Source: Muricomes sp049840515
Lineage (GTDB): Bacteria > Bacillota > Clostridia > Lachnospirales > Lachnospiraceae
Length of the DNA: 64,000 bases
Assembly (NCBI GenBank): GCA_049840515.1
Contig: JASGKW010000021.1
Coordinates: forward strand, 6,586-70,585
Direction of reading: 5' to 3'
Shown: piece after piece, positions 17,007 through 26,507 of the stretch
Numbering within the stretch: position 1 is the first letter of the stretch
How the letters are laid out: each line of letters begins with the position of its first letter
Made by a program: the position numbers and the translations under genes
Notes under the pieces: generated by a model
Database searches by the model: none
What the model saw: only the letters and a program-made list of their open reading frames with translations
What the model was told of the DNA's origin: nothing

Positions 17007-17726
17007 TTAAAATCTTCCCAGCTTCCGCAGGTTCTCGATGATACGCTTTTCCATCCTGGATACCTGAACCTGGGAAATCCCCATCCGCTTGCCGACCTGA
17101 GACTGTGTCTCATCCGCAAAATATCGCAGATAGATCAATTGCCGCTCCTCCTTATTCAGGCTTTCCAGCAATTGGGCCAGCAGCATATGGTCCAGTATCT
17201 TTTCTTCTTTTCTTTCCTTTTCCTCCAGCTTGTCCACAAGCCGTATTTCATTTCCCTCTTTCTGGTGGATTGGCTTGTACAGAGAGTCCACCTCACCCCC
17301 GGCTTCCATAGCCTGTACAATTTCTTCCCGGTCGACTCCCATAGTCTCCGCCAGTTCGTCCAGCGTAGGCTCCCTCCCCAGCTTAGCTGTGAGTTCTTCC
17401 CTCGCCTGAAATGTTTTATAAGATAATTCTTTTAATGAACGGCTGACCTTTATCATCCCATCATCCCTCAAAAAACGTTTAATCTCCCCCGATATCATAG
17501 GGACTGCATATGTGGAAAATTTCACTTCATAAGACAAGTCAAATTTGTCAATAGCTTTGAGCAGTCCAATGCTCCCAATCTGAAATAAATCTTCTGCTTC
17601 TGTGCCTCTGCCGTAAAACCGTTTTACTACACACCATACCAGCCCTACGTTTTCTTCCACTAATTGTTCTCTCGCTTCTTTATCTCCATCGTGTGATTTT
17701 TTGATTAAAGCGATTGTGTGGTCCAT
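17007..17726 (-). CDS. sigF: Forespore sigma factor SigF
   Basis: 239 residues, the usual SigF length. Region 2 shows AEDLFQIGSIGLLKAIDKFD and FSTYAVPMISGEIKRFLRDD, region 3 includes REPTLDELAETMGVD, and region 4 has the HTH RMGISQVQVSRMEKRI. It overlaps spoIIAB by 22 bp in the classic spoIIAA-spoIIAB-sigF order. It is the first forespore-specific sigma factor, held inactive by SpoIIAB. Confidence 0.96.
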   Translation of the reverse strand: MDHTIALIKKSHDGDKEAREQLVEENVGLVWCVVKRFYGRGTEAEDLFQIGSIGLLKAIDKFDLSYEVKFSTYAVPMISGEIKRFLRDDGMIKVSRSLKELSYKTFQAREELTAKLGREPTLDELAETMGVDREEIVQAMEAGGEVDSLYKPIHQKEGNEIRLVDKLEEKERKEEKILDHMLLAQLLESLNKEERQLIYLRYFADETQSQVGKRMGISQVQVSRMEKRIIENLRKLGRF

Positions 17727-18160
17727 AACTCCCTTCCTTTTCCGATGGTTTTTTTCATCTTTACTGTAGTTCCTTTCCCAGGTTCTGACTCAACTTCCAC
17801 CTGGTCCATAAAAGCTTCCATAAAGGCGAATCCCATCCCGGAACGTTCCAGTTCAGGCTTACTGGTATATAAAGGTGTCATGGCCTGCTCCACGTTCTCT
17901 ATCCCTATACCGCTGTCTTTTACTTCCACCGTAATCTGCCTGTCTTCTATTTTGCAGCGGATGGAAACCTTATGTATTTTACTCTCATAGCCATGGATAA
18001 TTGCATTTGTCACCGCCTCGGACACCGCTGTCTTCACATCCGAAACTTCTTCTACTGTGGGATTTAACTGAGTCATAAATGCTGCAACCGATACCCTTGC
18101 AAACCCTTCATTAGATGAATAACTGTCAAAAATAACCTCCATTTCATTTGTGTTTTTCAT
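17705..18160 (-). CDS. spoIIAB: Anti-sigma F factor / serine kinase SpoIIAB
   Basis: 151 residues, GHKL/HATPase fold with the N-box SEAVTNAIIHGY, the G1 box DSGIGI and the G2 region ERSGMGFAFMEAFMD. It binds SigF and phosphorylates SpoIIAA. Its start overlaps the spoIIAA stop by 4 bp. Confidence 0.96.
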   Translation of the reverse strand: MKNTNEMEVIFDSYSSNEGFARVSVAAFMTQLNPTVEEVSDVKTAVSEAVTNAIIHGYESKIHKVSIRCKIEDRQITVEVKDSGIGIENVEQAMTPLYTSKPELERSGMGFAFMEAFMDQVEVESEPGKGTTVKMKKTIGKGRELWTTQSL

Positions 18161-18471
18161 GCTTCGTCCTCCTCATATATCTGCATTATTTTTGTCATTC
18201 CTGACATAGTCAGTATTTTCTTTATTCTGGCATTGGTGTGCACTGCCCATATTTCCCCGCCCAGCAAACGGATAATCTTATATCTCCCCATAATAATTCC
18301 GATACCTGAGCTGTCCATAAAATCTGTATTTTCAAAATCAAAAATTACAAATTTAATGTGATTCTGTTCAATCAATGCATCCGCATTCTTTCTCATATCC
18401 TCCGCATTGTGATGATCTACCTCCCTGGGCAGGTAAATTGTCAGGCAGTTTTCCTGCACTTGATACTTCAT
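18157..18471 (-). CDS. spoIIAA: Anti-anti-sigma factor SpoIIAA
   Basis: 104 residues from the ATG at 18471, preceded by GGAGGAG; a frame extending to 18540 runs through the upstream terminator and is not credible. STAS domain with the phosphorylation site FMDSSGIGIIMGRYK near residue 56. Dephosphorylated SpoIIAA frees SigF in the forespore. The operon promoter must lie in the roughly 70 bp upstream, but no convincing sigma-H site was seen. Confidence 0.95.
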   Translation of the reverse strand: MKYQVQENCLTIYLPREVDHHNAEDMRKNADALIEQNHIKFVIFDFENTDFMDSSGIGIIMGRYKIIRLLGGEIWAVHTNARIKKILTMSGMTKIMQIYEEDEA

Positions 18472-18504
18472 ATAACTCCTCCTCCATTTACAGCAAAAGT
18501 GAAT

Positions 18505-18537
18505 AACAAAAAGGATATGTAATCTCTTACATATCCT
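18505..18537 (-). terminator. Terminator after the TPR protein gene
   Basis: Perfect 11-bp arms (18512-18522 and 18527-18537) with a 4-nt loop, followed on the minus strand by TTTTTGTT. It separates the housekeeping operon from spoIIA. Confidence 0.85.
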
Positions 18538-18551
18538 CATCTTCTGTACGT

Positions 18552-19883
18552 TTACCCGTTTTCCCCATTATGGGAAATGGTGTTCAGGCCATCCTGGGCC
18601 TCCTGTGCATTTTCTGTATTTGGGAACAACTCAATCACACGCTTGAGATATTTTGCTGCATTATCATTATCTCCGCTTCTCTGATAGGCTATCCCTAAGT
18701 TTAACAGCGCACCCCCGCTGTCATACTCTTCATCCATTCGTACCACCTTGCCGAGAGATGATATAGCCGTATCATAATTAGCCACATCAAAAGACTCCAT
18801 GCCTCCCGTGTACAAGGTATCACATGCTGTGGGGAAAATATCTGCGGTAAGCTGGTCATACATCGTCTGCCCGCCTTCTCCCAAAGCATTTCTATTTACA
18901 TTCAAAAGAGTATCCGCCATGACATCAGGCGTATAACTCCCGGAGTCATACTGACTGGATACATTCATCAGATTTTCATAACTTTCTGAAGTGCTGACCG
19001 CATTCTGGGCTGAAGCCTCAGAATCCGCATCATTCTGACGATATTGGTCCAATGTCCTTGTCTGAGCGCTGACCTGGGCCTCCAGAGCATTGATGCGCTC
19101 GCTATACTCTACAATCTTCTTGTTCACATTATCTGATTTTGCTTCATTTATAGCCGGTGTTATCAAGAAACCTACGATTGCAGCTCCAATCACCACGCCA
19201 ACCACAATATTCATCACTGTGAATCTGGCCGCCAGTGCTTTGATTCCCCCGTGTTTGGGCTGAATAATTGTCTCATTGCCCAGACTGTACTCCACAGCGT
19301 CGTCTTTTCTGGACTTCTCGTCCCTGGCCTTTTTTCCCCGCAGATTTGCCATCTCGTGTATATAGCGCAGGGTCATGTCGTTGGTTGTATCCATCTTCCT
19401 GGCAATCCGAAGTACCTGTCTCGCCTTTGCATACTGCTCCGTGTGCAGATACAACAGAGCCAATAGCTGATATGCCTTTAAAAACGAGGAGTGTGCCGCC
19501 ACAACCTTCTTTAGCTGAATGATAGCCAGGTCTTCTCCATTCTGGCTGCAATATACAAGACACTGGTTGTATCTCTTTACAGCCTGATTAATAATATCGA
19601 GTTCACCGGCAGATTTCTGAACATTATTTATAAAATAGTCGGCCATATTATCTCTGGGCTTTAAGTTCTTACTGATAATCCACTCGACAAGCCCCTCCGC
19701 CACTTCTCCGCGCCCATAATATACAAGACCCAGGAGATTTCTGGCATCAATATTTTCTCTGTTGTACTGTAAACTCCGCCTAAGAGAGACAATTGCACCG
19801 GACATATCCCTTATCTGCGCTTTCCTAAGACCATCATTATACCAATAATTAGACTGGTATAAGATTTTCTTCGTATAGTCCAT
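18552..19883 (-). CDS. Membrane-anchored tetratricopeptide-repeat protein
   Basis: 443 residues. Several TPR units lie in the N-terminal cytoplasmic half (about residues 17-190, for example ALLYLHTEQYAKARQVLRIA). One TM helix follows at about 222-243. The predicted outer part has a coiled coil (about 250-285) and at least one more pair of TPRs near the C-terminus (ALLNLGIAYQRSGDNDNAAKYL). It is the last gene of the valS-folC run. I do not recognise a specific function; the domain layout suggests a scaffold linking cytoplasm and cell wall. Confidence 0.75.
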   Translation of the reverse strand: MDYTKKILYQSNYWYNDGLRKAQIRDMSGAIVSLRRSLQYNRENIDARNLLGLVYYGRGEVAEGLVEWIISKNLKPRDNMADYFINNVQKSAGELDIINQAVKRYNQCLVYCSQNGEDLAIIQLKKVVAAHSSFLKAYQLLALLYLHTEQYAKARQVLRIARKMDTTNDMTLRYIHEMANLRGKKARDEKSRKDDAVEYSLGNETIIQPKHGGIKALAARFTVMNIVVGVVIGAAIVGFLITPAINEAKSDNVNKKIVEYSERINALEAQVSAQTRTLDQYRQNDADSEASAQNAVSTSESYENLMNVSSQYDSGSYTPDVMADTLLNVNRNALGEGGQTMYDQLTADIFPTACDTLYTGGMESFDVANYDTAISSLGKVVRMDEEYDSGGALLNLGIAYQRSGDNDNAAKYLKRVIELFPNTENAQEAQDGLNTISHNGENG

Positions 19884-19905
19884 CTATGCTCACCACTATC
19901 TTTCT

Positions 19906-20043
19906 TTATTTGGTCTGATCCATAACTTCTCTGAGAAGGTCTGTCATATCTGACAAATCTTCCTGATACACCGCATCTTCGATGTCTTCCACTTCCAGGC
20001 TTGGTTTGAACTTCTTAAGCTCTTCTTCGTAGTTCAGCATCAT
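19906..20043 (-). CDS. Small acidic protein of unknown function
   Basis: 45 residues from the ATG at 20043, directly after AAAGGAGG, with a second ATG next to it. Acidic and soluble (LNYEEELKKFKPSLEVEDIE near the N-terminus). It lies between folC and the TPR gene with short gaps on both sides. I do not recognise the family. The strong ribosome site supports translation. Confidence 0.6.
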   Translation of the reverse strand: MMLNYEEELKKFKPSLEVEDIEDAVYQEDLSDMTDLLREVMDQTK

Positions 20044-20054
20044 GCAGCCTCCTT

Positions 20055-21326
20055 TTACATAATCAATGCTTTTATCATTCCTGCCAGATATAGAGAACCC
20101 AGACAATATATCTTCCTGTGGCGCTGATGTTCCAATACATACTGGAACGCTTCTCCCAAAGACTCTCTTATAAAAACAGGCTTATCTGTATATTTTCTGA
20201 AAACATGCTGCAATTCTTCCAAAGATGCAGCGCGCTCATTCTCAATCTGTGTAAGCATATAAAAATCTGTTTTTAAGTTCTTACACAGGCAGGCAATCAT
20301 TTCTTCATATTCTTTATCACGTACGGCCGAAAACAAAATGATATTTTCTGACCTGTCCTGCACACTTCTGACAAAGCTTTCCACAGCACTTACATTGTGT
20401 GCACCATCTACATAGACGCCAGGCAGAAGTTCTTCCATGCGTCCTTCCCACTTCACATTATGCAGGGCTTCTCTCCAAAGGTCAGTCCGCCCCCCGGCTC
20501 CAAAAACGAAACCCATAATCTCCATGGCCAGCATAGCGTTTGCCGGTTGGTAAATTCCAATGTTGTTCAATGTCCATGCTGTATTTCCATAATACGCATT
20601 TACACAGGAAAAAGCAATATGTTTATCCTGGATTCCCAGAATTTCGTACGCATCTTTCCCTATTTTTTTACACGGTGCCCCTACCTCTTTTGCCCGCTCT
20701 TCAATCACAGAATTGCTCTGTTCACAGGTATCCGAATAAAAAACCGGCACCCCCGGCTTTATAATTCCTGCCTTCTCAAAAGCAATCTGTTCCACTGTAT
20801 TCCCGAGAATTGCCATGTGATCCAGCCCTATAGAGGTGATGGCTGTTACAAGAGGATTTTCTATAGAGTTTGTGGCGTCAAAGCGGCCGCCCAAACCTGT
20901 TTCAAGCACAATATATTCCACATCAGCCCGGTGAAATACAGTCATCGCCATTCCAAATAAAAATTCAAAAAAGGTAGGATGAGGAAGTCCCGCTTCTCTC
21001 ATCCGCTCCACCGTCCCCAAAACATGCTCAAATGTTTCCAGAAATGTGCCATCAGAAATCTGGCTGCCATTTACACGGATTCTTTCATTCATCTTTACAA
21101 GATGGGGGGACACGAACAGCCCTGCTGTTTTGCCCTGCGCTAAAAGCATGGTGCTGAGATAGACACACACGGAGCCTTTCCCGTTAGTTCCCGCCACATG
21201 AAAAACCTTGCGCCCCGCCTGAGGATTTCCCAGATACCTGAGAAACTCTCTGGTGTGCTCCGGTTTATTCTTGCTGGTGAATTTGGGAATCTGTAAAATA
21301 TAATCTACTGCCTCCTGGTATGTCAC
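20055..21326 (-). CDS. folC: Folylpolyglutamate synthase / dihydrofolate synthase
   Basis: 423 residues, Mur-ligase-like. The ATP-binding loop is AGTNGKGSVCVYLS near residue 46. The substrate and metal residues are in TGLGGRFDATN (about 143) and TSIGLDHMAILGNT. The C-terminal domain contains YVDGAHNVSAVESF. It adds glutamates to folates and may also make dihydrofolate. It overlaps the preceding phosphoglycerol transferase gene by 4 bp. Confidence 0.94.
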   Translation of the reverse strand: MTYQEAVDYILQIPKFTSKNKPEHTREFLRYLGNPQAGRKVFHVAGTNGKGSVCVYLSTMLLAQGKTAGLFVSPHLVKMNERIRVNGSQISDGTFLETFEHVLGTVERMREAGLPHPTFFEFLFGMAMTVFHRADVEYIVLETGLGGRFDATNSIENPLVTAITSIGLDHMAILGNTVEQIAFEKAGIIKPGVPVFYSDTCEQSNSVIEERAKEVGAPCKKIGKDAYEILGIQDKHIAFSCVNAYYGNTAWTLNNIGIYQPANAMLAMEIMGFVFGAGGRTDLWREALHNVKWEGRMEELLPGVYVDGAHNVSAVESFVRSVQDRSENIILFSAVRDKEYEEMIACLCKNLKTDFYMLTQIENERAASLEELQHVFRKYTDKPVFIRESLGEAFQYVLEHQRHRKIYCLGSLYLAGMIKALIM

Positions 21327-23542
21327 TTCTTATCACCTTCATTTGAGTCTGCAAATGCATTTCTTCCCGGTGGAATTTCATTTCCTGTGAGCGGCATCTC
21401 TGTCAGTTTTCCATCCTTATATTCATATTGTCTGGATGAGCGGAAAATAGTCTCGCTGGAACCAACTTGATTAATCTGCACAATATCTCCATCTTGCAGC
21501 TTCGAGTCTTTTAAATCAATTCTTGTATTGTTCAAAAATGTGCTTGTCTGTTTCTCTCCATTGATATAAACCTTGCTCTGCTTTGTAAAGTTCTCACCAT
21601 AAATACTGTAGGTTCCATCCAGCTGAGCAACCATATCGGTGATGGAGGTGTCCTTCACACCCATCGCCATAGTGCCCTCTGTGATTGGTTTTCCGCTCTT
21701 CTCGTACACATACTGCTTTCCGTACAAAATATCATATTGCAGAAGTTCCAGGTCTGACAAATAATTCTTTGTCTGTCTCCTCTGCTGATGGTAATTGAAA
21801 ACTGTGCCGGAATGTATATCCAGACGGTCAAATACATCTGCCATAATCTGATAGGCAGCGATATTTCTGTCCTCTTTCTTCAAACCGATATTGTCCCATA
21901 TAACGTAATTTGTATTGTAAAGGTATCTGCTCTTCATATCCTTGGCCTCAAGCCCCATAGTGGGCAGGTGGTCGCCGTAGAATACAATTACAGTAGGCTC
22001 GCCCCGCTCTTCTATCGCTTTTACAAGGCTGCCCGCAAATTTATCCATTTCATGCACTTCATTTACATAGTACTCCCAGGCATTACGCTGGCCTTCATCT
22101 TCCACGCCGCTTACCACAATTTCCGGATTTTCAATCATCTTCTCTGTGGGATAATCTCCATGCCCCTGAACGCTGACTGTAAACACAAAGTCCTGCTGCT
22201 TTGTAGTATCCAGAGATTCCAGAATATTGGGGAGCAGAATATCATCGGTAGCCCAGCCTTTTGGAGTAGTCTCCAAAATATTCATAAATTCCTTGCTTGT
22301 AAAATGGTCAAATCCCATGTGATTGAAAACCTGGGCACGGCTGTAAAAATTACCGCCATTGTTGTGAAGTGCCTCAGCCCCATAGCCAAGACTTTTCAAA
22401 GCTGTTGCAGCACTTTCCAGCACATTGGTTTTGGCATAAGTCTTATATGGATATTCGCCTGGCCCGAAAAAGCGCATACTCATTCCTGTCAGCACTTCAA
22501 ATTCTGTATTGGCGGTTCCCGCACCAACAGAAGGAACTTTAAAATATCCGGTGGAATGTTCCTGGTACATTTTCCTTAAGTTTGGAATCGGGTCCTCTGA
22601 AAAACGCAGCCACTCTACTTCCGTGGGGTCAAAATAAGATTCCAGCTGCACAAAAATAATATTGGGAAGATCTTCCTTCGCCATCCCCGTCTCACTTTTT
22701 GTGATATCTCCATCGTTGCTGATTTTCTTTATAGTGTCCTCACTATATCCTGCCGGTTCAGATATTCCCGTATCAAAAATACTGGCAGTAAAACAGTATG
22801 GAAATCCGTAATCCTGGTATGCAAAAGCAATATTTCCAAAGTAGTTGGAAATAACCCTCTTATCTATAGCCACATTTGTGAGGAATATATATCCCCCAAT
22901 CCAGAAAACCACACCGCACAGTGCAAGAATCCGGTGAATCTTGCCTCTGTACTGCCCGCCTCTGCGCCACATGGATATAATCCAAAGTATCAGTGCAACA
23001 ATGCCCACAATCAGCAAAATCAACTCAAAAGGACTGAAATAGTTCCCTGTCAATTCCAGGGCATCCGAAAGCACTTTTAAATCCTGGGCATTAAAAGGGG
23101 TAACTCTTTTTAAAAGCAGGTAGCCATTGCATGTTCCCAGAAACAGCCAGAAAATGCTGAGCAAAATCCTGACAAACACCCTCCGTCTCACTAAAAATAC
23201 AACGGAAAATGTAGCAAATATCAAAAAGGCATTAAAGAGAAACACTTTAGGTGAACCCAGCATATAGTCCCATGCCTCAAATAGAGAGTGTCTTGATATC
23301 ACCTCTATAAAAAAGTTCAGTACATTTGCAAGCAAGAAATGTAGAATAAGAGCTATCCTATTCATAAACCTGTACACAGGCTGCATCTTCTGAGCAAAAT
23401 GGCTGTTGCGGCGCTGTTCAAGAACACGCTGGCGCCGCTCCCTCTTCGCCCTGAAATGGGCTTTAATGTCTTCTATCTTTAAATGTTTAATTTTATAAAA
23501 AAAGCCTTTTATATCAGGTTTCCTGATTTTAATGTGTTTCAT
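21323..23542 (-). CDS. LTA synthase-like phosphoglycerol transferase (sulfatase fold)
   Basis: 739 residues. A basic N-terminal cytoplasmic segment is followed by five TM helices (about residues 60-250), then a large extracellular alkaline-phosphatase-fold domain. Active-site elements are VQLESYFDP (metal Glu), SVGAGTANTEFEVLTG (catalytic Thr) and VIVFYGDHLP (metal Asp and His). The LtaS family transfers glycerol-phosphate from phosphatidylglycerol to lipoteichoic acid. A C-terminal extension (about 640-720) looks like a small beta-sandwich binding domain, which is not standard. Whether it makes LTA or another polymer is open. Confidence 0.85.
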   Translation of the reverse strand: MKHIKIRKPDIKGFFYKIKHLKIEDIKAHFRAKRERRQRVLEQRRNSHFAQKMQPVYRFMNRIALILHFLLANVLNFFIEVISRHSLFEAWDYMLGSPKVFLFNAFLIFATFSVVFLVRRRVFVRILLSIFWLFLGTCNGYLLLKRVTPFNAQDLKVLSDALELTGNYFSPFELILLIVGIVALILWIISMWRRGGQYRGKIHRILALCGVVFWIGGYIFLTNVAIDKRVISNYFGNIAFAYQDYGFPYCFTASIFDTGISEPAGYSEDTIKKISNDGDITKSETGMAKEDLPNIIFVQLESYFDPTEVEWLRFSEDPIPNLRKMYQEHSTGYFKVPSVGAGTANTEFEVLTGMSMRFFGPGEYPYKTYAKTNVLESAATALKSLGYGAEALHNNGGNFYSRAQVFNHMGFDHFTSKEFMNILETTPKGWATDDILLPNILESLDTTKQQDFVFTVSVQGHGDYPTEKMIENPEIVVSGVEDEGQRNAWEYYVNEVHEMDKFAGSLVKAIEERGEPTVIVFYGDHLPTMGLEAKDMKSRYLYNTNYVIWDNIGLKKEDRNIAAYQIMADVFDRLDIHSGTVFNYHQQRRQTKNYLSDLELLQYDILYGKQYVYEKSGKPITEGTMAMGVKDTSITDMVAQLDGTYSIYGENFTKQSKVYINGEKQTSTFLNNTRIDLKDSKLQDGDIVQINQVGSSETIFRSSRQYEYKDGKLTEMPLTGNEIPPGRNAFADSNEGDKK

Positions 23543-23554
23543 TTATGACCTCTC

Positions 23555-26206
23555 TTATGACTCTTTCAAGCCTGCCATTCTATCCTGCACTTGTTTTAAC
23601 ATCTGTGTATACTTCTCCAGCTTTTCTCTCTCTTCCTGAATCTTTGATTCAGGAGCCTTGCTGACAAATCTTTCATTTGCAAGCATACCTTCTGCTCTTG
23701 CAATCTCTTTCTTTAACTTTTCTTCCTCTTTCTGAAGACGTTCCATCTCCTGCTTAAAGTCAATCAAATCCTCCAGCGGAAGATAAACTGTGACTCCGGG
23801 CACTACAATAGAAACCGCATCCTCGCCAACGCCCTCTTTCTGAGTGCTGATGAAAATTTCTGCCGCACTCATAAGTGGTTTTACAGAATCAGTCAGGGTT
23901 ACAAAGCCATCACATAAATCCTGAGCCTCACTTACAATAAACACCTTTGTCTTACGGCTGTTCTCTACATTCATCTCAGCCCGGATATTGCGGATTCCGC
24001 GGATTACTTCTTTCATGTGGTCCATCAGATTCTCTGATGAGGCGAAGTTCCACTCCTCGCGGTATTTAGGCCAGCTTGAAATCATCAGTGACTCTTCTTC
24101 CGGTACAAGGGCGTCGTAGATTTCTTCCGTTACAAAAGGCATAAATGGATGGAGCATCTTCAATCCATGGCTCAACACAGTTTTCAGTGTCCAAAGAGCG
24201 CAGTTTGCCGCCTGAGAATTTTCTTCTTTATGATAAATACGGTATTTTGCAATTTCAATATACCAGTCGCAGAACTCATCCCAGATAAAGTCATACACTT
24301 TCTGCACGGCAATGCCCAGCTCAAACTTCTCCATGTTCTCTGTCACGTCTTTCGCCAGAGTGTTTACCTTGGACAAAATCCATTTATCCGCTTGGTCCAG
24401 TTCGGTTTTATCAGGCTTAGTCAGCTGCTCATTTTCAATATTCATAAGGATAAAACGGGATGCATTCCACACCTTATTTGCAAAATTTCTGCTCGATTCC
24501 ACCCTCTCATGGTAGAAACGCATATCATTTCCAGGAGCATTTCCTGTCACCAGAGTGAGTCGGAGAGCATCCGCTCCATATTGGTCAATAACTTCCAATG
24601 GGTCAATTCCATTTCCAAGAGACTTGCTCATCTTGCGCCCCTGTGAATCTCTCACAAGGCCGTGAATCAGCACCGTGTGGAAAGGAGATTTCCCTGTGTG
24701 CTCATATCCTGAAAACACCATGCGGATAACCCAGAAGAAAATAATATCATATCCTGTTACCAGCACGTCTGTCGGATAGAAGTAATCCAAATCTTCTGTC
24801 TTGTCCGGCCAGCCAAGTGTGGAGAACGGCCACAGAGCGGAACTAAACCATGTGTCCAATGTATCTTCATCCTGGGTGAAATGAGTGCCGCCGCAATATG
24901 GGCATGTGTCCGGCATCTCTCTCGCCACCACGAACTGCTTGCACTCGTCACAATAGTATGCGGGAATCCTGTGTCCCCACCAAATCTGTCTGGAAATACA
25001 CCAGTCCTTGATATTCTCCAGCCAGTGCAGATAAATCTTGTCAAATCGTTCAGGCACAAATTTCAGTTCGCCTGTCTTCAATGCATTGATAGCCGGTTTT
25101 GCCAGCTCTTCCATCTTAACAAACCACTGCTGTTTAATCAGAGGCTCTACTGTTGTAGTACATCTGTCATGAGTTCCCACATTATGAGAATGAGGCTCTA
25201 TCTTCACCAGATAGCCCTGAGCCTTCAAATCCTCTACAATAGCTTTTCTCGCCTCGTAGCGCTCCATACCCGCATACTTGCCGCCCATTTCATTTATGGT
25301 GGCATCATCGTTCATAATATTAATCTCTTCCAAATTATGGCGCTTCCCTACCTCAAAGTCATTCGGGTCATGAGCGGGTGTAATTTTCACCGCACCTGTT
25401 CCAAATTCTTTGTCAACATAATAGTCAGCCACAATGGGGATTTCCCTGTCCACCAAAGGAAGTACTGCCATCTTGCCCACAATATCCTTGTAACGCTCAT
25501 CCTCCGGATGAACTGCAATAGCAGTGTCTCCCAGCATAGTCTCCGGGCGTGTGGTGGCAATCTCCAAAAACCTGTCTGTCCCTGCAATCGGGTATTTGAT
25601 ATGCCAAAAGAAACCATCCTGCTCCTCGTGCTCCACTTCCGCATCAGACAGGGATGTCTTGCAGACAGGACACCAGTTGATGATTCTGGAACCTTTGTAA
25701 ATATATCCTTTTTCATACAGACGGATGAACACTTCTTCTACTGCTTTGGAGCATCCCTCATCCATGGTAAAACGCTCTCTGTCCCAGTCACAGGAAATTC
25801 CCAGCTTCTCTAACTGGTTTTCAATAGCTCCGGCATATTCGTCTTTCCACTGCCAGGTTCTTTTAAGAAATCCCTCTCTGCCCAGCTCCTTCTTATCAAT
25901 GCCTTCCTCTTTTAACTGATTGGTCACTTTCACTTCCGTGGAAATGGCAGCATGGTCCGTACCCGGTATCCACAGTGCATTATATCCATCCATTCTTTTA
26001 TAACGGATTAATATATCCTGTAATGTATTATCAAGGGCATGTCCCATATGCAGCTTTCCCGTAATATTCGGGGGCGGCATTACTGTCGTAAAAGGCTTTT
26101 TGCTCCTGTCCACCTCTGCATGAAAATATTTCTTCTCACACCATCTTTCATATAGCTTCTCTTCAATTTCTTTTGGATTATAAGTTTTTGCCAGTTCCTT
26201 ACCCAT
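23555..26206 (-). CDS. valS: Valyl-tRNA synthetase
   Basis: 883 residues, typical ValRS. The class I signatures are PPPNITGKLHMGHAL (HIGH motif, residues 43-57) and GRKMSKSLGNG (KMSKS motif). The editing domain and a C-terminal coiled-coil arm (about 805-880) are present. The ribosome site AAGGAGG lies 5 bp upstream of the ATG. It heads an operon with the LtaS-like gene 12 bp downstream. Confidence 0.97.
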   Translation of the reverse strand: MGKELAKTYNPKEIEEKLYERWCEKKYFHAEVDRSKKPFTTVMPPPNITGKLHMGHALDNTLQDILIRYKRMDGYNALWIPGTDHAAISTEVKVTNQLKEEGIDKKELGREGFLKRTWQWKDEYAGAIENQLEKLGISCDWDRERFTMDEGCSKAVEEVFIRLYEKGYIYKGSRIINWCPVCKTSLSDAEVEHEEQDGFFWHIKYPIAGTDRFLEIATTRPETMLGDTAIAVHPEDERYKDIVGKMAVLPLVDREIPIVADYYVDKEFGTGAVKITPAHDPNDFEVGKRHNLEEINIMNDDATINEMGGKYAGMERYEARKAIVEDLKAQGYLVKIEPHSHNVGTHDRCTTTVEPLIKQQWFVKMEELAKPAINALKTGELKFVPERFDKIYLHWLENIKDWCISRQIWWGHRIPAYYCDECKQFVVAREMPDTCPYCGGTHFTQDEDTLDTWFSSALWPFSTLGWPDKTEDLDYFYPTDVLVTGYDIIFFWVIRMVFSGYEHTGKSPFHTVLIHGLVRDSQGRKMSKSLGNGIDPLEVIDQYGADALRLTLVTGNAPGNDMRFYHERVESSRNFANKVWNASRFILMNIENEQLTKPDKTELDQADKWILSKVNTLAKDVTENMEKFELGIAVQKVYDFIWDEFCDWYIEIAKYRIYHKEENSQAANCALWTLKTVLSHGLKMLHPFMPFVTEEIYDALVPEEESLMISSWPKYREEWNFASSENLMDHMKEVIRGIRNIRAEMNVENSRKTKVFIVSEAQDLCDGFVTLTDSVKPLMSAAEIFISTQKEGVGEDAVSIVVPGVTVYLPLEDLIDFKQEMERLQKEEEKLKKEIARAEGMLANERFVSKAPESKIQEEREKLEKYTQMLKQVQDRMAGLKES

Positions 26207-26229
26207 TGTGTCCTCCTTGTGCTCCTTCG

Positions 26230-26439
26230 TAATATAATAGGATGCTTGACTTCTATTATATTAAAAAGCCCTTTACATATTGTAAAGGGCATATCCTTTT
26301 CTAAAACCGCCTTAAATCAAACGATTCTTTCTGACAAGAGTTATTATGTACTCCTCTTCCTCAGCACCTTTATATATTAATAGAATGTTAATTCTATATT
26401 AACTACAACTATGATAGCTTTCAGGTGCTGATTTGTCAA
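26230..26439 (-). promoter_or_regulatory. valS promoter and hairpin-rich leader
   Basis: A strong promoter, TTGACA (26439-26434), 17 bp, TATCAT (26416-26411), starts a roughly 200-nt leader. The leader holds a terminator-like hairpin (10-bp arms 26268-26277 and 26281-26290, then T5 on the minus strand) and a second perfect 11-bp hairpin (26230-26240 and 26253-26263) just before the ribosome site. The arrangement indicates attenuation. The early part (GAGGAAGAGGAGTACATAAT) recalls T-box stem I, but the T-box core AGGGTGGNACCGCG is missing. Confidence 0.6.
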
Positions 26440-26507
26440 GGTTTTTAAGAAATCTTAATGATTCCGAAATGAACTGAGTAAGCAGTAAAAAAAGCTGCCC
26501 GGCTGAA

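Noticed and set aside
18471..18540. Longer SpoIIAA start at 18540
   Set aside because: The extension passes through a strong terminator hairpin; the ATG at 18471 has GGAGGAG upstream and gives the normal length.
26207..26410. Canonical T-box riboswitch before valS
   Set aside because: The conserved AGGGTGGNACCGCG core and a UGGN antiterminator bulge are absent.
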